Source: Pseudolabrys sp. (GTDB lineage Bacteria; Pseudomonadota; Alphaproteobacteria; Rhizobiales; Xanthobacteraceae). Taken from it: DNA of 64,000 nucleotides. Every line of letters starts with the position of its first letter. Positions within the stretch are counted from its first letter, which is position 1. Made by a program: the position numbers and the translations under genes. Positions 25,263-32,208 of the stretch are shown in pieces. The notes beneath the pieces were generated by a model. That model was given only the letters and a program-made list of their open reading frames with translations, was not told the origin of the DNA and ran no database searches. The stretch is taken from the NCBI GenBank assembly GCA_022843325.1, contig JALHNV010000005.1, forward strand, positions 27,158 through 91,157, read 5' to 3'.

Positions 25263-25996
25263 TGCTGGTTTCCGACGATGCGCAACATCTGGCGCCGACC
25301 GGGACGCTGCGCGCCGGTGTGGTCGCTGCGCCGTCGGGCACGGCCTTCTTCTGCACCCGCAAGGGCCAGGGCGATGCCGAGGGCGTCACCGCCGAGCTGA
25401 TGCGCGCATTTGCCGATACGTTGAAGGTGCCGCTGGCCTTGCAGGTCTACGACAATTCCGGCCAGGTCACCGAAGCGGTGGCCAGCGGCGAATGCGACAT
25501 CGCCTTCATGCCGCGCGATCCCGCGCGCGAGGCCAAGGTCGACTTCGGCCCGTCTTATTTCGTCATTGCCAGCACCTATCTGGTGCCGGCGGGCTCGACG
25601 ATCCAGAGCCTCGACGAAGTCAACCGGTCCGGCGTGCGCATTGTCGGCATTTCCAACACGACCACGGTGCGGAGTGCCCGGCGGACCGCGCCGGAGGCCA
25701 CCGTCGAGGAAGTTCCGAGCGTGGACCTGATGACCGAGATGGCGCGCAGCGGGAAAGGCGACGCCTTCGCGCTGACGCACGACTCGTTTGTCGGACTGCT
25801 GCCCGGTCTGCCCGGTGCGCGGGTTTTGCCCGGCCATTTCCAGCAGGTCGGTGTGGCGGTGGCGGTGCCGAAGGGCCGGCCCGAGGCGCTCAGGGCGGCC
25901 ACGGCGCTGATGGAGCACGCCAAGCAATCGGGGCTGGTGCGGCACGCTTTCGACAGCGCCGGCTTGCGCGATGCCGAGGTGGCGCCAGCAGTCTAG
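25262..25996 (+). CDS. solute-binding-protein-like protein without signal peptide
   Basis: A 244-residue SBP family 3 domain (amino-acid ABC receptor fold): ECDIAFMPRDPAR, KVDFGPSYFVI and a C-terminal lobe are recognisable. The ATG at 25262 has GGAG 8 bases upstream; a second ATG at 25244 would add six residues. Neither start yields a signal peptide: the N-terminus is MLVSDDAQHLAPTG. The protein should therefore stay in the cytosol and may be a ligand sensor or enzyme. There is no permease or ATPase gene nearby. It is coupled to the SDR gene. Confidence 0.78.
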   Translation: MLVSDDAQHLAPTGTLRAGVVAAPSGTAFFCTRKGQGDAEGVTAELMRAFADTLKVPLALQVYDNSGQVTEAVASGECDIAFMPRDPAREAKVDFGPSYFVIASTYLVPAGSTIQSLDEVNRSGVRIVGISNTTTVRSARRTAPEATVEEVPSVDLMTEMARSGKGDAFALTHDSFVGLLPGLPGARVLPGHFQQVGVAVAVPKGRPEALRAATALMEHAKQSGLVRHAFDSAGLRDAEVAPAV

Positions 25997-26535
25997 CCTT
26001 CCTGCACCCGCACCGGCGCTGCGGCGACGCGCCGGAACAGCTGGATGCGCCGCCGGATCGGCAGCCAGTCGTACAGATAGATTTCGATCGGCCGCCAGTT
26101 GGCGACCCAGCCGACGATGATAAGGCTTTCCTCCACCACCCGTGCCGCTGTCCGGTTTGGAATCATGGCGGCAAACACCTGGCTGGCGGTCAGGCAGGCC
26201 ACCAGCACGCCGACGCCGATCGCCAGTGAGCGGCGGCCGATCCGGAACAACTCGCGCAGTTCGTTTTCGCCGGCTTCGGCGCGGTCTTGGAAATAGTGCG
26301 CGAAGGCCTCGCCGATGCCGGCGGATTCCGGGCGGGCCGCTTCTTCCGGCGGCAGATGCACGACGATGTTGAAGGGCGCGCCAGGCGGCAGTTCGCGCAC
26401 CCAGCTGACCAGAAACTCCTCGACGCCGGTGTCGAGATCCTTTTCGCGGAAGGGCGAGGGATCGAATGAATTGAACAACTGCGAGATGGATCGTGTGCGT
26501 ACCGCGATTTCAATGGTGCCGTCAGGTCCGGTCAT
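25993..26535 (-). CDS. hypothetical protein with two C-terminal membrane helices
   Basis: A 180-residue protein starting at the ATG at 26535, which overlaps the MFS transporter stop (ATGA). Residues 1-95 are soluble with an FNIVVHLP strand segment. Helices are at about 103-123 and 134-150, followed by a basic end (YDWLPIRRRIQLFRR). The stop overlaps that of the convergent binding-protein gene by four bases. No family was recognised; coupling to the MFS gene suggests an accessory membrane role. Confidence 0.72.
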   Translation of the reverse strand: MTGPDGTIEIAVRTRSISQLFNSFDPSPFREKDLDTGVEEFLVSWVRELPPGAPFNIVVHLPPEEAARPESAGIGEAFAHYFQDRAEAGENELRELFRIGRRSLAIGVGVLVACLTASQVFAAMIPNRTAARVVEESLIIVGWVANWRPIEIYLYDWLPIRRRIQLFRRVAAAPVRVQEG

Positions 26536-27743
26536 GGCATTGCCCGGGTTGCGGCGAAACGCCGGATGCCGGTCGCGGCGAAATACAGCAACGCCACGCC
26601 CGCGATGGCCCAGCACAACGCCGGCACCCATTGCAGCACAAGCCTGTATTCCGGCTCGCCGTTGATCCCGGTTGCCACCGCCGCCATGCGCACGAAAGTC
26701 GCCAGCGCCAGCGTCGAGAACAGCAGGCCGGACATGCGACCTTCTCCGCCATGGGCCCCGATCAGGAACGCCACCGTAAAGGCGCTCATCAGGATCGCGC
26801 CCCAGGCGGCGCCCGCCGCGAATTGCGCTACAATCAGCCATGGCAATGCCGGCGCCTGATGCGCCGCGAGAATGGCCAGCGCGCCGGCCAGTGCGGCGAC
26901 ACCCATCACCCAGTAGCCGCCAACGCGCTTGGTCACGAGGCCGGCCGGAAACATGGCGATGTTGAAGCCGATCCAGAACACCGGCATCAGCCATGGCAGG
27001 TCGGCCGGCGTGGCAAAGCGCAGGTACAGTGCGGCGCTGTCGAGCGCGAAATGCATCTGGTAGCCGAGCGCCAGCACGATCATGCCGAGTGCGAAAACGG
27101 TGGCTGGTGTGGTCAGCGTGCCGAAGGCGCGGGGCGGCGTGGTGTCGGCCTCCGGCCTCGGCACAGTCGCCAGTTGCCGTTCGGCCGCGATCATGCCCAA
27201 GGTCGTCAGCACCAATACAATGCTCGCCACCGCGAACGGCAGGCGTGGGTCGACGTCACGCAGCGCAAGGGCAAGATACGGCCCGACCGCGCCGGCAAGG
27301 CCGGTACCGAGCAGCGCCAGCGCCGCCAGATAGGGGATCGCCGGCTTGGCGGCGTATTTGCCGAGCAGCATCAGCGGCGGCGCGCGCAGCGCCGACGACG
27401 TGACGGTCCACACCAGCGTCACCGCGATCAGCAGCGGCGCGCCGGCAACCGCCACAAAGGGCAGGGCGATGAAGGCGGCGCAGGACACCGCGGTCGCCAC
27501 GGCGACCCAGACGCCGAGCCTGCCGAGCACGCGCGTGACCTTGTCGGCCGCGACGCCGGCTGCGAAGTCGCAGATTGTGAACACCGCCTGATCCAGCATC
27601 AGAATCCAGATCACCGCGCCCGGGGGCAGGCCGGCGCTGGCCGCCAGCTTCGGCAGGTAGATGACGTAGACCGTCCAGCACAGCGTGAACAGCAGCTGCA
27701 GCAGGGCCAAATACCAGCCGAAGCGGTGCGATACCGCGCTCAT
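26532..27743 (-). CDS. major facilitator superfamily transporter
   Basis: A 403-residue inner-membrane protein with about 12 hydrophobic segments. The ATG at 27743 (MSAVSHRFGW) lies just past the end of the neighbouring quinone reductase. The DFAAGVAADK segment between helices 2 and 3 resembles the MFS loop motif. The substrate cannot be inferred. It is followed with a four-base overlap by the 180-residue two-helix protein. Confidence 0.85.
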   Translation of the reverse strand: MSAVSHRFGWYLALLQLLFTLCWTVYVIYLPKLAASAGLPPGAVIWILMLDQAVFTICDFAAGVAADKVTRVLGRLGVWVAVATAVSCAAFIALPFVAVAGAPLLIAVTLVWTVTSSALRAPPLMLLGKYAAKPAIPYLAALALLGTGLAGAVGPYLALALRDVDPRLPFAVASIVLVLTTLGMIAAERQLATVPRPEADTTPPRAFGTLTTPATVFALGMIVLALGYQMHFALDSAALYLRFATPADLPWLMPVFWIGFNIAMFPAGLVTKRVGGYWVMGVAALAGALAILAAHQAPALPWLIVAQFAAGAAWGAILMSAFTVAFLIGAHGGEGRMSGLLFSTLALATFVRMAAVATGINGEPEYRLVLQWVPALCWAIAGVALLYFAATGIRRFAATRAMP

Positions 27744-27750
27744 GGGTAAC

Positions 27751-28725
27751 TCAGATGCTGATGACCACGTTTCCGACCGATACCTTCTCCACGGCCTCAT
27801 GCGCCGCCACGATGTCGTCGAGGCTAAAGGTCTGCGGAGCGATGCGGTGCTTCAGCGTGCCCGTCTCCAGCGCCCTGGTAATCGCTGTAACGACCCGCTC
27901 GCGCTCGGCGGCAGTGATCTCGTAGACGATGAAGAACTGGTACCGCGTCGCGTTCGGGATGCCGAAGCCGGCCGGGATGGTCGCCTGCGGATTTGACGTG
28001 CCATAGACGATGACGTTGCCTTTCGCCTTGAGCACGCCGGCGACGTATTTGGCGTTGCTGGCGATATCCATGTCGATGATGGCGTCGATTGGCTTGCTGT
28101 TGGTGATTGCCATCACGCGCGCGGGCACATCCTCGGTCCGGTAGTCGATGGTGTGGTCGGCCCCGACCTCTGTTGCCATCGCGCCTTTTTCCGCTGAGGA
28201 GACGGTGGCGATGACGGTCGCGCCGGCCGTCTTGGCGAACTGGATCACATATTGGCCGACGGCGCCGGCCCCGCCTGTGACCAGCACAACGCTGCCCTTG
28301 CCGATTTCAGCCAGCAGGACCGCGTGGTAGGCCGTCATTGCCGGAATGCCGAGACAGGCGCCCACCTCGAAGCTGATGCTGTCGGGTAGTTTGACGGCCT
28401 GGACCGCTGGCAACACGATGAATTCGGCGGCGGTGCCGTAGGGGCGCTGCCATTGGCCGTTCCAGACCCAGACGCGCTCGCCGATCCGCGCTTGCGGCAC
28501 GCCGTCTCCAACCTGGTCGATAACGCCCGCGCCATCACTGTGCGGGATCAGTTGCGGCCAGGCAATTTTGCGGCTGCCCTGACGGGCTTTTACGTCCGAT
28601 GGGTTGACGCCGGAGGTCGCCAGCTTGACCCGGACCTCGCCAGGCCCGGCTTGCGGCGTCGGCACCTCGCCGACGCGCATGACATCACGCGCAGAACCAT
28701 TGCGCTCGTAATAGGCCGCTTTCAT
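27751..28725 (-). CDS. NADPH:quinone reductase-like, zinc-independent MDR
   Basis: A 324-residue medium-chain dehydrogenase/reductase. The N-terminal GroES-like domain carries SGVNPSDVKARQG and PHSDGAGVI without zinc-ligand Cys residues, and the nucleotide-binding domain shows VTGGAGAVGQYVIQFAK (149-165). Such enzymes reduce quinones or enones with NADPH. It is 7 bases upstream of the MFS gene in the same direction, so the three genes 28725 to 25993 likely form an operon, possibly detoxification plus efflux (inference). Confidence 0.88.
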   Translation of the reverse strand: MKAAYYERNGSARDVMRVGEVPTPQAGPGEVRVKLATSGVNPSDVKARQGSRKIAWPQLIPHSDGAGVIDQVGDGVPQARIGERVWVWNGQWQRPYGTAAEFIVLPAVQAVKLPDSISFEVGACLGIPAMTAYHAVLLAEIGKGSVVLVTGGAGAVGQYVIQFAKTAGATVIATVSSAEKGAMATEVGADHTIDYRTEDVPARVMAITNSKPIDAIIDMDIASNAKYVAGVLKAKGNVIVYGTSNPQATIPAGFGIPNATRYQFFIVYEITAAERERVVTAITRALETGTLKHRIAPQTFSLDDIVAAHEAVEKVSVGNVVISI

Positions 28726-28787
28726 TGAGGATGCCTCCGACAGGGAGGCACCACAGTAGCATGGCCGATTCTATTCGTGGAACGGCG

Positions 28788-28988
28788 TCAGCTGGTGATC
28801 TGATGTATCTGGGCGCGGGCGCGCTGCGTCAGCTGCTCCCACTTGGTCCCAACGACGTCCCAGTTCACCAATGTTCGTTCGGTCGTGGTTGGCGCCGTTG
28901 TCGCCATTCTGGTGTTGTTGGAATCGTAGAGAAAGGCGCCGCCGACGGTCAGAAGGCCGCCAATAATGATGCCGAGCAGAAGCCGCAT
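28788..28988 (-). CDS. small single-helix membrane protein, stress promoter
   Basis: A 66-residue protein from the ATG at 28988, preceded by GGAG at 7-8 bases. One hydrophobic helix (about 2-20, LLLGIIIGGLLTVGGAFLY) is followed by a polar Thr-rich region and an amphipathic end (WDVVGTKWEQLTQRARAQIHQ). It sits behind a perfect EcfG-type promoter at 29016-29041. Function unknown. Confidence 0.72.
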   Translation of the reverse strand: MRLLLGIIIGGLLTVGGAFLYDSNNTRMATTAPTTTERTLVNWDVVGTKWEQLTQRARAQIHQITS

Positions 28989-29015
28989 GGTTAATCTCCG
29001 CGTTCCCCGCATCAG

Positions 29016-29041
29016 AACGCTCCCGGGCAGGTTCCGGTTCC
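29016..29041 (-). promoter_or_regulatory. EcfG-type general-stress promoter
   Basis: On the minus strand GGAAC (29041-29037), 17 bases, CGTT (29019-29016): exact consensus. The start codon of the small membrane protein at 28988 is 27 bases further on, and GGAG lies between. Confidence 0.7.
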
Positions 29042-29204
29042 CTTCGCGGGCGCGGCTGGACGGCGGTTCGGCCATCCTGGGTCTCGTGCCGCAGCCCCAG
29101 AGGCCGCTAAAGTCCGCAGAAAAATCTTTCTAACATATTGAAATCATAGATATTTTTGCTCAAAAAACTTCCCCGGACGGCAAAATAACTGCTATATTAC
29201 CGGG

Positions 29205-29702
29205 ATGAGCAGACAGTCAGTGAAGGCTGCCGGGCGGTCCACCAAAACCGCCGGGCGCACCGTTAAGAAAAGCGCCAAAGGCGCGCGTGCGTCGGACAAG
29301 AAGCCGTCCAAGTCCGCGCGTAGTCCGGTTGGCAAATCCACCTCGACCAAATCGCGGCCGCCGCGCGCGGCGGCGCTTGCCGCGCCCAGTGCCGTGAAAT
29401 CCTCGGCGAAATCGCCGCCCAAGTCGGCCGCGGCGAAATCCGCTGCGATCAAGGCCGTGGCACCGATGGTGCACACGCCGAGCCCGCCGGTGCAGCCGGA
29501 CCAACCGCTCAAGGCGCACCGCTATACGGTCGGGGAGACGGTTTACTACACCTCGCCGACGTTCGGCCGCACCGCGGCGACCGGCAGCTATACCGTGATC
29601 AAGCTGCTGCCGTCGGAAAGCGACGACTACCAGTACCGGATCAAGAGCAACGTCGAGGCGTTCGAGCGCGTGGCCAAGGAAAGCCAGCTCGATAAGGCCT
29701 GA
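29205..29702 (+). CDS. histone H1-like basic protein with a small C-terminal domain
   Basis: A 165-residue protein. Residues 1-85 are almost only Lys, Ser, Ala, Arg, Thr and Pro (repeats such as KSAKG, SAKSPPKSAAAKSAA), like histone H1 tails or bacterial AlgP/Hc-type DNA-binding proteins. Residues 103-162 form a compact domain (YTVGETVYYTSPTFGRTAATGSYTV...LPSESDDYQYRIKS), an SH3-like beta pattern found in small alphaproteobacterial proteins. The upstream 90 bp (29116-29204) are strikingly AT-rich for this genome and probably hold the promoter, with TATATT at about 29192. Likely nucleic-acid binding; not proven. Confidence 0.8.
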   Translation: MSRQSVKAAGRSTKTAGRTVKKSAKGARASDKKPSKSARSPVGKSTSTKSRPPRAAALAAPSAVKSSAKSPPKSAAAKSAAIKAVAPMVHTPSPPVQPDQPLKAHRYTVGETVYYTSPTFGRTAATGSYTVIKLLPSESDDYQYRIKSNVEAFERVAKESQLDKA

Positions 29703-29764
29703 CGGGTTCCCGTTGCCTGCAGTGCGCCGGCGCGTCCGAGCGCGCTTTTGTCTCCATCATCGCA

Positions 29765-29770
29765 TATAAT
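29765..29770 (+). promoter_or_regulatory. TATAAT -10 element before the GYD gene
   Basis: A consensus TATAAT lies 38 bases before the ATG at 29808, with AGGAG between. No good -35 hexamer is seen at 16-18 bases. Confidence 0.35.
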
Positions 29771-29807
29771 GCCTTGGAGCGGCCCGGTTGGCCGCAGGAG
29801 AAACCGC

Positions 29808-30143
29808 ATGCCGATCTTCATCACCCAGGGCCGTTACACCCGCGACGCCATCAAGGGCATGATCGTCAAGCCCGAGGACCGCGCCGACCAGGTCTCTCGC
29901 ATGCTGTCGAAAGCCGGCGGCCGTCTGATCGGTTATTATGTCACCTTCGGCGAATATGATTTCATGGCGATCTGCGAGGCGCCCAGCGAGACGCAGATGG
30001 CGGCGGTGCTGATGGCGGCCGGCAGCAGCGGCGGCGTGACCGACCTGCGCACGACGCTGGCCATGACATCGGTGGAGGCGAAGGGCGCATTTGCCGCGGC
30101 CAGCGACCTCGCGCCGAGCTATCGCGCGCCCGGAGGGGCTTGA
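29808..30143 (+). CDS. GYD-domain protein
   Basis: A 111-residue cytosolic protein (MPIFITQGRYT...) with the family's GYYVTFGEYDFMAI core, matching the GYD domain (PF08734), a ferredoxin-like fold of unknown role. The ATG at 29808 follows CAGGAGAAACC, a good ribosome site; an earlier in-frame ATG at 29748 would include the TATAAT element. It appears monocistronic. Confidence 0.85.
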   Translation: MPIFITQGRYTRDAIKGMIVKPEDRADQVSRMLSKAGGRLIGYYVTFGEYDFMAICEAPSETQMAAVLMAAGSSGGVTDLRTTLAMTSVEAKGAFAAASDLAPSYRAPGGA

Positions 30144-30221
30144 AGCATCCGGAATAACGTCCACTATCGCGGCGTTGTTATTTCAGACTGACAACAGAAA
30201 CGCACTCTAGGGAGATTGACG

Positions 30222-31187
30222 ATGAGGAAGATACTCGCGGCGAGCATTATGGCGGTGATGCCGGTGCTGATGGCGGCGCCGGCCGCGGCGCAGAAATATC
30301 CGGAGCGGACCGTGCGCATGATCGTACCGTTCGGCGCCGGCGGACCGGCGGATGTGTTTGCCCGTATCGTCGCGCAGCATCTTTCGGAAGAAACCAAGCA
30401 GCCCTTTGTGATCGAGAACCGGCCCGGCGCCGGCGCGGTGATCGGCACCGATGCGGTCGCCAAGTCGACGCCCGACGGCTACACGCTGCTGGTCATGTCG
30501 AACACGCACACCACCAATGAATCGCTGCTGCCCAACAAACCCTACGATCTGATGCGCGACTTCGTGCCGGTGGCGACGCTCAATTATTCCGACCTGATCA
30601 TGGTGGTGCACCCGTCGGTGCCGGCCAATACGGTGGCCGAATTCGTCGCGCTGGCGAAGAAGGACCCCGGCAAGCTGAATTATGCCTCGTCGGGTCCGGG
30701 CACGCCGTACCACATGGCGGGCGAGCTGTTCAAAGCCATGAGCGGCACCGATATCGTCCACATCCCGCACAAAGCCTCAGGCGACGCGCGCAACAGCGTG
30801 CTGTCCGGTAACGTGCAGATGATGTTCGATGCGGTTACGACCATGACCGAACTGGCCAAGAGCGGCAAGGTGAAGGCGCTCGGCACCACCGGCGTCAAGC
30901 GCACGCCGCTGACGCCCGACATGCCGGCGGTGGCCGAGACCGTGTCCGGTTACGAGGCCACCATCTGGCTTGGCGTCATGGCGCCGAAGGGCACGCCGCA
31001 GGAGGTCATCACGTTCCTGAATGGGGCCATCAACAAGGTCATCAACAGTGCGGCGGTGAAGGAAGCCTGGCTCAAGCAAGGCGCCATCCCGATGACCCAG
31101 ACGCCGGCCGAATTCGAGGCCTACCTGAAGAAGGACATCGAGAAGTGGGCCGGCGTGGTCAAGGCATCCGGCGCCAAGGTTCAGTAG
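30222..31187 (+). CDS. Bug/TctC-family solute receptor (tripartite tricarboxylate transporter)
   Basis: A 321-residue periplasmic receptor. ATG 30222 has GGAG 7 bases upstream. A signal peptide covers about 1-24 (ending APAAA-QK). YPERTVRMIVPFGAGGPADV, VIENRPGAGAVIGTD and the GYTLLVMS segment are hallmarks of Bug proteins, which bind carboxylates such as citrate or aspartate. No tctA or tctB permease gene is near, the usual state for the many orphan receptors in these bacteria. Confidence 0.92.
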   Translation: MRKILAASIMAVMPVLMAAPAAAQKYPERTVRMIVPFGAGGPADVFARIVAQHLSEETKQPFVIENRPGAGAVIGTDAVAKSTPDGYTLLVMSNTHTTNESLLPNKPYDLMRDFVPVATLNYSDLIMVVHPSVPANTVAEFVALAKKDPGKLNYASSGPGTPYHMAGELFKAMSGTDIVHIPHKASGDARNSVLSGNVQMMFDAVTTMTELAKSGKVKALGTTGVKRTPLTPDMPAVAETVSGYEATIWLGVMAPKGTPQEVITFLNGAINKVINSAAVKEAWLKQGAIPMTQTPAEFEAYLKKDIEKWAGVVKASGAKVQ

Positions 31188-31214
31188 CCCAGGCGTGGGC
31201 GCATCGGTGAGGAC

Positions 31215-32027
31215 ATGGGTACAACGCCACTGATGCGCCTTGTGTTGATCGCCGCCGGGATCGCCGCCTGTTCTTTGGCGGCGGTCGCGGGGCTTGAGCG
31301 GCTGGCGCTCGACCAGCGTGCCGTCGAGCGGCGCGCGCTTCTCCAGCGGCACATGGAACTGAGCCTCGGCGCACTGGCGCCGGGGTCCGCACTCTCCTGT
31401 CTCGACGGTGCTGCCGGCGAGGCGATTGAGCAGGCCTGCGAGAAGGCCGTGTTTGCCTCGGCGCCAAGCGCGGCCGCCGCGGTCCAATATACGGGCGCGC
31501 GCCTGGCGCTGCTGGCGGACGCCGCACGCTTCGCGCCGGATAACGACCCGCCGTTCGGCATCGCCTTCGCCGCCAGCCGCCGCGCCATCGAACTCGATCG
31601 CTTCGGTATCGCCGCCCATGTGCTGGCGATCCGCGACGGCTGCACGCCGGAGCGCTGCGCTGGCTATGCACTGGTGCGCGACAGCGGCGTGCTGAAGGCC
31701 AACATGCGCAACCGGCTGTTCGAGCAATATACCGCCCGCCATGCCGAGAGCTGGAATAGGCCGGCTGGGCCGCCGGTCGCCCAGCAACCGCCGCAGACCT
31801 CCGAAGTCGACACGGCGCCGGTGGCAGCGATCGCCGAACCGCCCGCTATGGCGCGCGCCGCGACCGGCCAGAACAACCTGCCGCGCACGGTGATCCCGCC
31901 GGTCAGCATCATGGATACCGAGCCGCAGCTGGCAGCGGTGGGCGAGGTGGCCACCGGCGCCGTTGCCCCGGCCACCGACGCCGGCACGCCGTTGCCGCCC
32001 AGACGACCGCCACCGGCGGTGCGGTAG
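31215..32027 (+). CDS. membrane-anchored hypothetical protein
   Basis: A 270-residue protein with one N-terminal helix (about 7-26) and no typical cleavage site, so probably anchored with the rest in the periplasm. Residues 28-180 are helical, Ala/Arg/Leu-rich, with four Cys (LSCLDG, EQACEK, DGCTPERC) that could form two disulfides. The C-terminal 90 residues are Pro/Ala-rich linker ending PPRRPPPAVR. I recognise no domain. It starts 27 bases after the TctC gene. Confidence 0.7.
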   Translation: MGTTPLMRLVLIAAGIAACSLAAVAGLERLALDQRAVERRALLQRHMELSLGALAPGSALSCLDGAAGEAIEQACEKAVFASAPSAAAAVQYTGARLALLADAARFAPDNDPPFGIAFAASRRAIELDRFGIAAHVLAIRDGCTPERCAGYALVRDSGVLKANMRNRLFEQYTARHAESWNRPAGPPVAQQPPQTSEVDTAPVAAIAEPPAMARAATGQNNLPRTVIPPVSIMDTEPQLAAVGEVATGAVAPATDAGTPLPPRRPPPAVR

Positions 32028-32033
32028 GCATGC

Positions 32034-32123
32034 CCGTTCGTCCCCGCGCAAGCGGGGACCCAGGGCCCATTGTTGAAGCATGAGATTGTGGCTCTGGATT
32101 CCCGCTTGCGCGGGAATGAGCGG
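32034..32123. repeat. interspersed palindromic repeat, copy 2
   Basis: Same plan as 9309-9400: TCCCCGCGCAAGCGGGGACC on the left, then GCTCTGGATTCCCGCTTGCG and CGGGAATGAGCGG on the right. Both ends form hairpins and the element ends in ATGAGCGG. It fills the gap upstream of mccA. Confidence 0.75.
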
Positions 32124-32208
32124 TGAGTGCGGTTGTGCGCACGCCAGAATAAAGATCGACGCTGCGCGGCCTTCCTCTACTATCCCGGCGCAACGAATGG
32201 GCCCGACG

